64,000 bases of DNA from Psoroptes ovis (lineage: Eukaryota; Arthropoda; Arachnida; Sarcoptiformes; Psoroptidae). The notes beneath the pieces were generated by a model. That model had not been told where the DNA came from, searched no databases, and saw only the letters and a list, made by a program, of their open reading frames with translations. The stretch spans positions 1,612,001-1,676,000 of the forward strand of contig PQWQ01000011.1 of assembly GCA_002943765.1 (NCBI GenBank), read 5' to 3'. The position numbers and the translations under genes were made by a program. Numbering within the stretch: position 1 is the stretch's first letter; each line of letters starts with the position of its first letter. Below are positions 1 to 11,271 of the stretch, piece by piece.

Positions 1-113
1 GACCTGATAATAGAAAACTTAATGTTATTGCTGATGGACCATTACCGATAACCAGAACATTTGTTGAAAATATTTTATCAAATTTAATCGTTGTCGTCGG
101 TGTAGATCGTTGA
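1..113 (+). CDS. 3' end of an unrecognised protein gene (partial)
   Basis: From the left edge, the frame beginning at base 3 stays open for 36 codons and ends at TGA 111-113. The visible tail contains ADGPLPITRTFVEN and then IVVVGVDR, hydrophobic near the end. I do not recognise the family. It could be the last exon of a gene lying to the left, or a chance open frame; the balanced residue composition, unlike the Asn/Ile/Lys-rich chance frames around it, slightly favours a real exon. No splice acceptor is visible because the sequence starts inside it. Confidence 0.35.
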   Translation, partial: PDNRKLNVIADGPLPITRTFVENILSNLIVVVGVDR

Positions 114-1777
114 TTTTTTCTAGCCATAATCATTCACAAGGACTAAAAATAGATTCAAAAATATATTTTTGCCTTAGTTTTGAAAATTTGTGAATTCGGG
201 TCACTTGTAATTGAAATTCAAATCAAATTAGTACTTATTATTCAAAATTTGAAAATATTTGATTGAAAAATGATGATGACAGTAGCTTTATGATGATGGC
301 AGTATTTATATATTATCATTCAATAGTGATCCGTAGACAAGAAGACGAAGCGAAAAATTTTCCGTTTTTTGATCGATGTAATAAATGGATGATGATAATG
401 ATAAATAAATACAAAAAAATACAAAAATATATCGCAATATTATTCATTCATTAAAAGAAAACATCATGATGATGATGATGATTTAAATAAATGTGTAGAA
501 AAATTGATAAACATTTGAAAATTTAAATTGTAAATAAACAATATTTGATTAATCAATCAATCAATCAATCATATATATTTCGGTTTGATTGATAAACAAT
601 AACGGCGATAATATAAATATATTTATTATCTTCAACTATTGATGTAGTATATATATACGTGTGTGTGATCATTATTATTGTATCACAAATTCAATTCATT
701 TCATTTCATTGAATTCAATAATTTATTCGATATAGAATTTTGAAAATGGCCAAAATCAAGAACCTAGATATCGACAAATGAATTAAATGAAATAAAATCT
801 AGATCAAAAAAGCATGGCATATGCGCAAGAATAAATACTTACGAATATTCAATAATTTAAACTAAATTTAAATTGAGATCGTTTTAAAGCGTAAAACCTA
901 AGTAAAACGTGAATGACATCGTACACGGGGCCCGGTATACAATACAAATGATGATTATCGAATTCACAGAAGAATAAACTCAAGAAATGTCTTTGTATAT
1001 TTGGTGATAATTTGAAACTTAACTTGCTTAAGAATATCAAATTTAATTTTAGCCTTGTTTCTATAGCCTTTTCGAGAAAAATTTTGTATGTTTGCTTTGT
1101 TTGCACCATGCAAACATGTTCATTTATTTTCATACATGATAATCATATTAAACAAAAAATGCATTGATATAAGCCATATCATTAAGTGGTAATATATGCC
1201 ATTTATTAATTTTGCTTGTTCAAATGTTGTTGTATCATGTCATTTAACTTCTTCTTCTTCTTTTTCTTATTATATTTCAACTATATATTTAGCTTTATTT
1301 ACTTTTTTTTTGTTTTAGAAATATAAAAATTATATTCTCGTTTATCATTAAATCATATCATCATTGATCATTGTTCATTATTGTTCATATTATTCTCATT
1401 TAAAAAATAAATTCAATGATGAAATCAATTTCCTGAATTTCTATGAATTAATATCGTATGACGATCATCAAATGTATGTGTACATGTAAACACACGGCAA
1501 TGAATTGCATTAAATTATGCAATTTTTCTTAAATATTTAATATTTGAAATGATTTATGATTATTGCTTCATAATTTAAATTTTTCCATATTTTTGATGAA
1601 TATATTTGATGATTATACAACGTAAATTGTTTATTTATTTAAATTGAGAGAGGAAATGCATTGATGGCTGATAGTAATGGCTGATAATGACGATCAATTT
1701 GAAATAAATAAACAAATAAGTAAATGGAAGAATTGACAAGGTGATCAACATTATTACCAATGACAATGACTATTCAT
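114..1777. other. Gene-free AT-rich stretch
   Basis: Low-complexity AT-rich DNA with GATGAT and AATC runs (about 470-570) and an isolated GC-rich spot near 927-936. A 94-codon minus-strand frame at 849-1133 starts with ATG, but it shows no domain, no splice partner and a chance-like composition, so I do not call it a gene. Confidence 0.5.
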
Positions 1778-1785
1778 CATTTATT

Positions 1786-3061
1786 AAGGTGACCAACTAT
1801 TTTTTGTTCAGAAAAAGTACACTTTGTATTATACTTGAAATGTAAAAAGCAAAAAAAAAAAAAAAAAAAACCAAAATACAAAATATATTAATATTTGTGT
1901 AATATTAATATTAATATTTAATAATAATAATAATGATGATAATACAGAATTTAAAATAAAAATTATTCATTGCTATTATACCGATGTACCCGTTCGATGG
2001 TATTTTTCGACTGAATGTATTTTTTTTTTGCGATTGTCTCATTTTTTTCTAACAATTCAGCGATGTCAATGCAATTTTTATCATTCATATTATACTTCAC
2101 AGTCATTATTGCATTTAAATTGCTGACTTGAAGTTGAGATTTTTCATAGGTCCAAAAATCATTGACCATAGAAAAGAATTTTTCGATGCATGCATTGGTT
2201 CCGGGCAAACACATCGAAATTTCCATGATTATTTTCAAATATTTCGTATTGTCAGACAAATTGACCTATCAATCAATGATATATTTAGAAAGAATGAAAA
2301 TGAATCCATGATATAGAAACTTACAAATTACAAATTTTAATTATATTATTTTTTCGACGAATTGAATGATAAATCAAGATGAAAATAATTTTAAATTTCA
2401 AAAATCGTAGAATACTACAAAATCAAAATAACAACAAATTAATCGTTAACTATTTGAAATTCAATCATATTGAAACTTACATAGAACAATTATCAATTTT
2501 TTCAATCTTATTATGAATTATTTAGAATATTCACATATGAGAACAATGGAAAAAACACTTTTTCGAAATTCTTAAATAACTTAACTGTTTTCGAAATCGA
2601 AATTTCAAAAATTTTTCGATATAAGATGTCAAGAGATGTCAGATGTCGCTTTTTAATTTTGGAATAGTAATAATGCCCGATTCAGATTCGGGATAAGCAA
2701 GATATCATTTGAAAAACGAATATATTTGAGACTTATCTGACACCGACACAAAAGCTGCTTTTTAGTAAGAAATTCCATTTCTTTTTTTAAAATGCTACGC
2801 ACGCGTTATGATTGCTGAAAATACTTTACAAGTGTGCGCGCGAAATTCGAATCACTGTCATAGTAAATTTGAATTAAATTAAAATTCAAAATTCTTATTT
2901 CAATTTATGAAATTAAAATAAAATAAACTAGAAAATGTTTTTGAAATTCAAATGAGTACAAATTTTGAAAATAAGTACTTTTTAAGTACAGGATTCAAAT
3001 TGAGTACAGCTCGCCCAAAATGAGTACAGTACTCATAAAATAAGTACGGTTGGTCACCTTA
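1786..3061. mobile_element. Degenerate hAT-type DNA transposon, with 8-bp target duplication
   Basis: The left end reads AAGGTGACCAAC at 1786-1797 and the right end is its inverse, GTTGGTCACCTT, at 3049-3060, followed by A. The same 8 bases, CATTTATT, flank both ends (1778-1785 and 3062-3069). This is the target duplication size of hAT elements. With the extra T kept at the right end the terminus fits the hAT pattern YARNG. Near the right end AGTAC/GTACA motifs recur several times between 2950 and 3050, as expected for subterminal transposase-binding repeats; one occurs near the left end. The inside carries a transposase C-terminal fragment. The 1.28-kb length and broken reading frame mean it is not autonomous. 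Confidence 0.85.
1963..2259 (-). pseudogene. hAT transposase C-terminal dimerisation domain fragment
   Basis: About 98 codons match the hAT C-terminal dimerisation domain layout: a hydrophobic strand, then LPGTNACIEKFFS (family pattern P-x-T/S-N-A-x-x-E-R-x-F-S), a Trp-containing segment FWTYEKSQL, and NAIMTVKYNMN. The element-wide position fits a transposase on the minus strand. The frame begins without an ATG; just upstream, in-frame TAG closes it, so either an intron acceptor lies there or the gene is broken. No BED zinc finger or catalytic DDE core is recognisable upstream, so the N-terminal two thirds is lost or decayed. Confidence 0.75.
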
Positions 3062-3069
3062 CATTTATT

Positions 3070-4048
3070 CATCATAAATATTTTGAAAAACATTTTTGAA
3101 TCGATTTGAATCGATCAATTTTGTACTTGAAAGTACAATTTATTACTTTTTATCATGATTCGTATCATTAAATTAGTCGATATTACAATTTCCATATAAA
3201 TGATGATCGTAATCAATGAAACCACAAGAGTTTTTATTGATCAAATTATCAATAGTTTTCACCATGGTTGTTGTATGTGTACCGATCTATTTTATTTAAG
3301 TTTATAGTTTGGTTCATAATTTAGTTCATATTTTTAAATTTTAAAATGATCAAATCATCATCATGGTAGAGGATATCGTTGCATAATTTTTGTACTAATT
3401 TGAACTTAAATTTTAAGTCTTAAAAATTCAAAAATAAACTTTGAAACTTTGATTCATAAATCATTCATTGATATCGATTGATTGATTAATTTTATTTATG
3501 AAAATTTAAATATCTCTGCGAGTGTGTTGTGAAATATTTAAATATCTTCGATTTTTCGTTTTTCTTTGATAAACATTTGTAAATATTTTCAATTCAAATC
3601 AATACTTGATTCAATTGGCTTTCAATAAATTTTAAAAACAAAAATCTTGATTAAAATACAAATATTTTTTGCTCCTATTTTTACAGTCTGCTGTGTAATT
3701 TGATAGATTGATTGATTAGTTGAGTGATTAGAGTCAAGTGATTAATAGGTTGATTGATAGGTTTGATTGATTGATAGGTTTGATTACTGTTTTTTTGAAA
3801 AATAGAAAAATTTCACAGATTACACATACTTGAAATTGGTTGTTGTTGTTGTTCATGTTCAAACAACAATATTAACATTTACAACAAATCATATATCACA
3901 AATTGATAATTTCAGATTTTGAAAAAAATTATATTTTCGTTTTCTTGTAAAGGTTATAATCTGTTTATATCTGGTTTTTTCAATTTTGTTTATTTGTTTC
4001 TCCATGAAAAAATTGAAGGATAAAGGCCACTTAATTTTTTAAAAATTT
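3070..4048. other. Gene-free stretch with GATT simple repeats
   Basis: AT-rich DNA between the hAT element and the 3' end of the FAD synthase gene. It holds a TGATTGAT/GATAGGTT-rich simple-repeat tract at about 3700-3790. I see no open frame of interest and no RNA gene. Confidence 0.6.
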
Positions 4049-5383
4049 TCAATGTCGAGAACATCGTTCCATTTCATCTTGTCGTAGTAAATAAGCAGGC
4101 AAATATATCTTATTGCCATATTCGTGATCATTACAATCAATTTGATCAATTTTATCGTTTGAAATTGCTTCATTTTGTTTACAATTATTTTCATTATCAT
4201 TATTATAATGATCAAGGTTGTCTATTCTTGTTTGTCTCGCATTTTTATCACTTGTTGCATCGTTATTTTGTTTGTTGCGGAAATTTTTCAATAATAGCGA
4301 TGGATTTGGACACGTGTTTTCTGGCTTATCAATCGATGTATAGCCATAATTATACAATGGACAATAAGGCACATTAAGTTTCAGGAGAAAATTCCAAACA
4401 TCATGATAATTCCAATCTAATAATGGATTAATACGAATAAATTTTGGCCAACCTTCATCAGTTGATTGTATTACTGTCATTTTTTTAGCAATTTTCTCAT
4501 CAAAATCAGTACGACGACAACCCATAAATATTTCGGCAAATTTTTCATTATCTCGTACTTTGAATAATGCTGATTTCATATCTTTACCTTCATAAATATT
4601 TATTTTACAATGATAATATTTTTCTATACGTTTCATGAATAATTGTTGTTCCGGGAATAATTCCGATGTTTTTATCCATAATAAATTGATTGGCAATGAA
4701 TCTTGCAAGCATTTAACGTGATCACTACTCAAATAATAATGATGATGTATGGTAGCTAATACATGTAATAAAACAGTGCAATCTTTACCACCATTAAAAC
4801 TAAGACACCATCTTTGTGGATTGAAATCTAAATTTTTCAGACGTTCAAAACAACAGTTGAATAATTTTTGAACTTTACAGCTATCGTTTGCTAATTGATT
4901 CAATTCTTCCCATGAATCAATATGCTTAAAATGAAAAGATGATGTAAAATTTAAAAAATTATCATTTATCAATGATAAAGGTTTTGATATTTGGCTCAAT
5001 TTTGCACGTATAATTGCTTGAATTTCTTCAAATTTTTCATAATCATCATCGTTATTTCGGCTAGAAATCAATGTGAATTGATATTTGATTAGATTCGGAT
5101 ATTTATCCAACAAATTCCCGATGAATTCTTTATCAAAACTATACGAAGTATAAGTTGATGGTCCACGAAAATGTTCAATAAAATCACATTTTTTAAATGA
5201 AATTTTGATTAAATCTTCATGATTTTTGAATAATTGTTTAAATTGATTCAAGAATAAATTTTCAAATAAATCAATCATTGATTGTTCTAAATATAATGAA
5301 AATTCAAATAAAACAGATGAATCATTTTGAGAATATTTTTTCAATAATTTTCTTGTTGTTGTTGTTGATACGGATGAATTCAT
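4049..5383 (-). CDS. FLAD1: FAD synthase (FMN adenylyltransferase), single exon
   Basis: 444 aa. The C-terminal half is a PAPS-reductase-like nucleotide alpha-hydrolase fold of the eukaryotic FAD synthase type, which makes FAD from FMN and ATP. Visible motifs: SFNGGKD (about residues 195-201, P-loop-like), WIKTSELFPE (236-245), MGCRRTDFDE (287-296), INPLLDWNYHDVW (318-330) and the PYCPLYNYGYTSI segment (339-351). Residues 1-185 do not look like an intact molybdopterin-binding domain, which precedes the synthase domain in vertebrate FLAD1; at most the spacer following that domain is kept. The tail after 370 is Asn/Asp-rich. ATG at 5381-5383 is the first Met of the frame. A divergent promoter of about 690 bp is shared with the zinc-finger gene. 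Confidence 0.9.
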   Translation of the reverse strand: MNSSVSTTTTRKLLKKYSQNDSSVLFEFSLYLEQSMIDLFENLFLNQFKQLFKNHEDLIKISFKKCDFIEHFRGPSTYTSYSFDKEFIGNLLDKYPNLIKYQFTLISSRNNDDDYEKFEEIQAIIRAKLSQISKPLSLINDNFLNFTSSFHFKHIDSWEELNQLANDSCKVQKLFNCCFERLKNLDFNPQRWCLSFNGGKDCTVLLHVLATIHHHYYLSSDHVKCLQDSLPINLLWIKTSELFPEQQLFMKRIEKYYHCKINIYEGKDMKSALFKVRDNEKFAEIFMGCRRTDFDEKIAKKMTVIQSTDEGWPKFIRINPLLDWNYHDVWNFLLKLNVPYCPLYNYGYTSIDKPENTCPNPSLLLKNFRNKQNNDATSDKNARQTRIDNLDHYNNDNENNCKQNEAISNDKIDQIDCNDHEYGNKIYLPAYLLRQDEMERCSRH

Positions 5384-6074
5384 TGAAATAATGAGAATTA
5401 TTATTAGGTGGGAGAGTAATTTAAACTTTGAATAGATTCAAATGCGATGATAATGATTGTTCGGACGGTTTACAATTATCATAGGTGATGATCATTTTCT
5501 TTTTATACAATTTTCTATTTATTGTTGCATTATTGCAATCATCAGTGTTAAATTAGACCTAATAAAATGATAAGTAAAATTTCAATTAAGTAAATTTTGA
5601 ATTAAGAAAATCACATGGTTTATTACTTACTAGTATTCATCAGATAATAATGGTAATATATAGAATGTTAAATCAAGGACTTATAGTCATGATTGAAATT
5701 GTAACAATTTTGTAACAATTCAATAAAAATAAAAAATTTTATTGTCTTTTTTATGATTATCATCGACAAAATTATAGTCTCGTTGGATTGAGGATCTTTT
5801 TTTTTTTTTTTTTGGATTAAATATTTTTGAAGATGCAAACACATACGTAAACAAGGAATTGTATCAAATAAAAAAAATGAAAAATAAAATTAATATTGAA
5901 AAAACCCATACAAAACAAAAAGTTAAAGTCATAAATAAAAGATGGCATCGATGTTGTATCATATTTTTTCCAAATAGAATAGTCAGCTGAGCATATGAAT
6001 TGAGAATTGTTTTCATATTGATTTTGTTTTTTTTATGAATTATTTCATTTTGAATTTCAATTTAATTCAATTCA
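5384..6074. promoter_or_regulatory. Divergent intergenic promoter region (FAD synthase / zinc finger)
   Basis: 691 bp between two divergent start codons. It must hold both promoters. I see no clear TATA box for either gene, only AT-rich sequence with a T15+ tract near 5796-5813. Confidence 0.5.
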
Positions 6075-7880
6075 ATGAATAATAATTTTACGATAGGCCA
6101 ACATTCATCTTATGAAATGGCCAATCATAATAATAATAGCAATAGCAGTAATAGTCAAAGTCATCTTCATAATTATCATCATGGTGTCGCTAATAATAAT
6201 AATAATCATACAATATTATTTATTGATCCTCAACATCAATCATCAAATCATCATCAACAACAACAATCGCATACACAACAAACAATCAGTATTCCGGGAA
6301 ATATACAATTCTTAAATCATAATAACAATGCTAATCCAACCAATACGAATCAATCTGCAAGAGCAGCGTTCATACAGCAACAAGCACCACAAATACAACA
6401 TATAATTCATGCATCAGCAACATCATCGACGACAAATTTGAATCAATTCAAATTCAATGCATTGAAAGAACAACAAGAATTATTGCGGTTAAAAGAACAA
6501 AATTTTGAATTACAAAATGAAATTGAAAAATTACGACAAGCATATACCCAATGTCAATATCAAATGATGAATGATAATATAAAATTGGCACAATATGAAG
6601 AAAGAATTGAACAGTTGAAACAAGATGATTTATATGTTCATAAGAATTCAAAAGATCAATTAAAATATTGTAATGAATGTAATTTTGAAATTAAATCAAA
6701 AATTGCATTATTCATACATAAGCTGAATCATTATTATATAAAAAAATTCAGAATACCAAGGCATTTACATTTATCAACACGTTCATTTACCGCCATGCCC
6801 GATGATACCATAAAATTTAGATATCAATGTTTTAATTGTAAAATTGATTCCGAAAGGAAATTTCAAAAACATGAACTGTATATGCATATTTATCAATATC
6901 ATACAAATGATGTACCATATAAATGTCGATTTTGCTTCAATTATTTCACATCCAATTCGTATTTACAAGAACATTTAATTGAAAAACATAAAGATCAATC
7001 ATCATTACCATCATCGACAACTATGAATTCAAAAAAGAATAGAAAAAATTTGAATAAAATTGAAAACGATAGTAACAATAATGTAAATGATGAAGTTAGC
7101 AATGAAACCATTGAAAAAGATGATGAATGTATGAATTCATCATTAACACTGACAGCATTTGATGAACCATCAATGAACAATTCATTCAATCCCTCGATTA
7201 AACGCCGAAGAATTAATTATAAAAAAGAAAATGAACCAAGTGAAATATTTCAAAGATTATTGAGTGAATCATCACCATCTTTGTCTTCTACGGCCACCGC
7301 TACAGTACCAACGATCTCAAACACAACAACTACGTCATCGTCATCATCATCATCTAAAACGAATGATGCAAATGATAAAAATGATTCGAATAAAAATGAA
7401 CCAAATTTACAACAAATTATGGCCAATCTAATCACCGATAATGATAAATTTGATTGTAAATATCCTGGATGTAATTTTACGACGAAAACCAAAATTCAAT
7501 TAAAATTTCATATTAGTGCACATTTGATGAGTAAATATAAATGTCCATATTGTACATTTGTGGCGAATCGTTTGGGAGAAATTAAACGTCATATTATGAA
7601 GTCGACAATACATGTCAATTATAACCTCTATCTTTGTAATGGTTGTGATTTTCAAACTGATTGTGAAAAAACATTTCGTGATCATTACATACGTGTTCAT
7701 GATCCAAATGCTAATATGAATGAAATCATAGAACGTATGTTTTTGAATGAATCTGATGATACAATTTTCGAAATGATTGATCCGAACCTCAATAAACAGC
7801 AAGAAAAAGAACAGCAAGAAGAAGAACAGGCCACAACTAGTTTAAACAATTTATTAGATGTTAGTCATAATTTTTCATAA
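6075..7880 (+). CDS. C2H2-type zinc-finger protein with coiled coil
   Basis: 601 aa in one exon. Order: a low-complexity Asn/His/Gln-rich N-terminus (1-120); a heptad-rich coiled coil around residues 128-190 (ALKEQQELLRLKEQ onward); three zinc-finger-like modules at about 198-305 (YCNECNFEIKSKIALFIHKLNH, then YQCFNCKI..., then YKCRFCFNYF...H....H); a Ser/Asn-rich linker with a basic KRRRINYKK motif (about 375-385, possible nuclear signal); then three more modules at about 455-545 (CKYPGCNFTTKTKIQLKFHISAH, YKCPYCTF..., YLCNGCDF...H....H). The repeated C-x2-C and H-x3-5-H spacing supports a nuclear DNA- or RNA-binding role. I cannot name an orthologue. The 3' end converges on the LYR-motif gene 76 bp away. 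Confidence 0.85.
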   Translation: MNNNFTIGQHSSYEMANHNNNSNSSNSQSHLHNYHHGVANNNNNHTILFIDPQHQSSNHHQQQQSHTQQTISIPGNIQFLNHNNNANPTNTNQSARAAFIQQQAPQIQHIIHASATSSTTNLNQFKFNALKEQQELLRLKEQNFELQNEIEKLRQAYTQCQYQMMNDNIKLAQYEERIEQLKQDDLYVHKNSKDQLKYCNECNFEIKSKIALFIHKLNHYYIKKFRIPRHLHLSTRSFTAMPDDTIKFRYQCFNCKIDSERKFQKHELYMHIYQYHTNDVPYKCRFCFNYFTSNSYLQEHLIEKHKDQSSLPSSTTMNSKKNRKNLNKIENDSNNNVNDEVSNETIEKDDECMNSSLTLTAFDEPSMNNSFNPSIKRRRINYKKENEPSEIFQRLLSESSPSLSSTATATVPTISNTTTTSSSSSSSKTNDANDKNDSNKNEPNLQQIMANLITDNDKFDCKYPGCNFTTKTKIQLKFHISAHLMSKYKCPYCTFVANRLGEIKRHIMKSTIHVNYNLYLCNGCDFQTDCEKTFRDHYIRVHDPNANMNEIIERMFLNESDDTIFEMIDPNLNKQQEKEQQEEEQATTSLNNLLDVSHNFS

Positions 7881-7956
7881 TTAATACATATGAATACTTG
7901 TTTCCATATTTACTTTTGATAAAATTTACAATAAAAATTGACATATAAGATTTTAA

Positions 7957-8339
7957 TCAAATCAGTAATGATTCATTTCGTTGGATTTCCATCGATATTT
8001 TCGGTTCGTATTGTTGCTTCTGTTGGGTGATATAAAGGTCTTTTATTAAAAAAATGATTTTAAAAAATTTTTTCTGATATATTTACCATAATTACCACGT
8101 TCATTCAAACGTGCTTGTATAACTGTACGTCGTAGTATTTCGATTGAATCATAACCAATTCGTATTTGTTCTTGAATTTCATTCAAATCATTTAATTGAC
8201 AATTTTTCACGAATTCTTCACGTGCTTTTTGTTTTGATATTGATATTGCATCATAATCATTACAAAATATTTGATTAATTGTTTTCATTAATTGTTTATA
8301 ACATTTTAATGCTTCTTTTCTTAGGATTGCTTGATTCAT
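7957..8339 (-). CDS. LYR-motif protein, LYRM7-like (complex III assembly), 2 exons
   Basis: Exon 1 is 8087-8339 and exon 2 is 7957-8039, joined across a 47-nt GT-AG intron (8040-8086), giving 111 aa. Reading through the intron instead would give an unrelated basic tail. The protein starts MNQAILRKEALKCYKQLMKT, matching the LYR family start (L-Y/K-R-x-L helix). It continues with AREEFVKN and a helix IEILRRTVIQARLNERGNY. The EEF-x-x-N block and the R-x-x-VIQ-x segment resemble LYRM7/MZM1, the mitochondrial matrix chaperone for the Rieske iron-sulfur protein. Length is close to the human protein (about 104 aa). Other LYR proteins are possible. Confidence 0.7.
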
Positions 8340-8525
8340 TTGTGAATTTTCAATTTTGAATTATTAAATGAAGATAAAGGTGAAAATAATAATAAATTAT
8401 TGTTGTTTTTAAATGTAGCCAATAGGCCTATAAAAATGTAAATAAAAATGATTTAATTTTGAATACATCGTCTATGGATGTAATTGAATATTTTTGATTA
8501 ATATTTTTGAATTTTTTTTTATATC

Positions 8526-10547
8526 TTAATTCACAATTGTAAATGATTGAAACCATAATTGTAGCCAAATTGGATATAAGAATAGTGCGATGATAGGAAA
8601 TGCCCAATTATCGAATAGGTACCAATCTTCAATAAAATTCATTATCGTTTTTGGCTGCATTTGTTGCGAACGATGTAAATGTTTCATGATTAATGTTGGA
8701 ATATTTTCTATGGATAATTTATGTGAATTAAATTCATCGTATGATGACCACAATGATAAACCGAATAAACATGCTAAATGCAGCGTGATTGGATGTATTA
8801 ATAATAAAATTATTGTTTTGAAAAAATTCAAAATTTTCTTCGACCAAGATGATGATGATGATGATGATTTGATTGATAAATGATGATCTTGAATTGAAAA
8901 AATACACAGCAATGGAACATAAATGGATGTTAATCCGATCGCTAATGAAATATTGATCAAAGATATACTGGTTAAAAATAATAATGTGTTGAGTAATGTG
9001 ACCAATGATTGAAGATTATATTGATTTGATGATTTTTTCGGTGATGCCGTGAATAATGCTGGCAGATTTAATGAAATGATTGCCAACGTTATAAATATGA
9101 TATAAGCTAATCGTTCGATCGATATATTCAACATGAAAATCGTATCTAATACCATTAATCTAGTTAGAATCAATGTAACAATACCGATAGCTGATAAACC
9201 GAACAAATGTGAAAGAACACATGGTTTGAAAGAAGTCCAGATATCATAATTCTCATCATAAATCTTTTGTTTTTTGTTGTCAGAGTTTTGAAAATAATAA
9301 AATAGAGCACGACATGCAAGTGGAAAAGCCATTAAACCGAATACAATCATATAAGATGAAATCGATATAAATCGTCGTGTCGAAGCAAGCAGATAGAAAT
9401 AAAAGCCACGATTAAATTTTTCCATCATATTATTCAATGATCGTACAATTCCTTCAATAGATCGACCAAGTTGTATACCATTCACCATTACATATTTTGC
9501 TTTTCGATTAGGCGCTTCTAAGGTGATCGCCGAAACAGCATATTTTTGAAACAGACCATGAGCTCCAGTCGGTAACATGGTAGCCTGAGTAACCATCATC
9601 GATGCCATTGTACTTGCTTTACGTTTCCAATTTTCCCATTCATTTTCACTCATATAAAAAGATTCACCATGATAAACAACAGGTACTGATTCACGGTTAC
9701 ATAATTCAACAGCAACATTGAATAAATCTAAATTTGGCAATTGACCATTCAGACCTTCGAATTTGACTTCGACGAATGCCGGTGAAAATGATTGAAGTTC
9801 AAGATTTAATGCAGCTTGAATTGCGCCAGCTTTAGCAACAAGAGCATCTGATTTAAGATAATCACTGGATTCTAAACCTTGATATGATTGTAGCCATGCT
9901 TGTATGCCAAGAAGTTCATTACCAGTGATCAAATAGATAATGTCTTTAGCCCAGTAATTTTTTGCTGATTAAAAAGGAAAATTATTAATTTGAATATTCA
10001 AAAAATAAAGGGTAATAATACTTTTGAAAAATTTAGCCAGTGATAGCATCAGACCAATGGAAGGTAGCGTTGAACCATTCGGATTTGATGGTGAACGATA
10101 AGGAACTGAAATAACAATGGATTCAGTGCTGGTTGCTCTAGGTGCCCGGAAGATTGCATACAAATTTTTCCCGTTCAAAATTTCTTGATTATCATAGCCG
10201 AATGGATATTTAAAATAGAATTGATGTTCATAAACTTCTAAACCAATATCTTCGAATTGTTTACGTAAAAAATTGATTGGAAAATATTTCTCTGGAAAAC
10301 TTTCACTTAGATTTGATAATTTAGATACGATTTGTTCAGCATAATCAATCGATACAAATTCACGATTAGCCAAGCCAGGCAACAGTGAATTATCATGAAA
10401 TGATGTTTTTTGAGGTTCATGAATTAAATAAGCTAAAAATGACCAGCCACATAGATATGAAATGATTGATAGTATTACATTAAATTTGATTAATTTTTTA
10501 ATCGTAATAATTGCTTTATTATCATTATCAGATGTTAAAATACTCAT
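8526..10547 (-). CDS. GPAA1: GPI transamidase subunit GAA1, 2 exons
   Basis: Exon 1 is 10022-10547 and exon 2 is 8526-9964, with a 57-nt GT-AG intron (9965-10021). The joined protein is 654 aa, close to human GPAA1. An N-terminal membrane segment (about 24-43) is followed by the conserved lumenal region: LPGLANREF, PSNPNGSTLPSIGLMLSLAKFF, the exon junction reading TKNYWAKDIIYL, then GNELLGIQAWLQSYQ, FVEVKFEGLNGQLPNLDLFN and GAHGLFQKYAVSAITLE. The C-terminal third is a series of hydrophobic membrane helices. GAA1 works in the ER membrane complex that swaps the C-terminal signal of proprotein for a GPI anchor. It shares a divergent promoter with UBE2V. Confidence 0.93.
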
Positions 10548-11271
10548 TTTTTAAAATCACAATAAAATCAAATCAAATTTAATTTAATTCAAAAAAAAAG
10601 AATTGTCAATAAAAATTGATCAATAAAATTGCGAGATGTCCTTTATGAATAGGACTTGATTTGTGTGTTTTTTTTTCATTTTTGGAACATGCACCGGCAT
10701 AATTTGCTCATCACTAATTGAGTAGTGGCTACAATAGCAAATTACGCATTGAAAAACCATGCGAAACGATACATTGTGACTTTAGCGTTTATGGCAACAT
10801 AAGAATGATTTTTTTTTCATTTTGGTTGGTAAATTCAAGAAAATAGAAATGAGAGAAATATCTTTGATTACAAATTAATGAAAATTATTGTTGTTTGATG
10901 ATTAAAGAAAGGAAAAAAAAAATTCAATCAAAATTTTTCATGGGTAAATCACGCCTTACTTGATTCGTTTCTACTTGTTATTTTTTTTAGCACTGAAATT
11001 TAAATAATTTTCCTGAATTTAAAAGCAAACCAACCCGAGAAAATTGTGAAATTCGTATTATCAAAATAATTTCTACGAAATCTAATCTAAAGGTTAAACA
11101 ATCGATTCATTGATTGTTTTGAAAATTGCTAATTTTGTTTTTGGTGCAACATTATAATTTATCTTCAATAAACTATAGTTTTTTTCTTAGACCTTTATTT
11201 TTTTTGAAGTTTTTTTTTTCTTTGAATAATTTTGATTACAAATACTTAAATTTTCAATTTTCAAAACAATT
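10548..11271. promoter_or_regulatory. Divergent region (GPAA1 / UBE2V) holding a hairpin-rich block
   Basis: 724 bp between divergent start codons. Most is AT-rich, but 10685-10800 is less AT-rich and folds into nested inverted repeats (entered separately as a possible RNA). T-rich tracts occur near 10808 and 11208-11220. Confidence 0.45.
10690..10816. ncRNA. Possible structured small RNA (hairpin block)
   Basis: Perfect inverted repeats stand out from the AT-rich surroundings. TAATTTGCT (10700-10708) pairs with AGCAAATTA (10736-10744) and encloses a second stem CACTA/TAGTG (10712-10716 with 10723-10727). Immediately after comes CGCAT/ATGCG (10745-10749 with 10759-10763). On the plus strand a T-run at 10809-10816 could end a pol III transcript. 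It does not match the U1, U2, U4, U5, U6 or minor spliceosomal RNAs as I know them. It may equally be a promoter element. Strand and function unknown. Confidence 0.25.

Noticed and set aside
849..1133. 94-codon minus-strand frame starting with ATG
   Set aside because: No domain, no splice partner, isolated in repeat-like DNA; length is within chance for this composition.
6112..7817. Several long frames on both strands over the zinc-finger gene
   Set aside because: They are shadows created by AAT/ATT and CAA/TTG repeats in the coding sequence.
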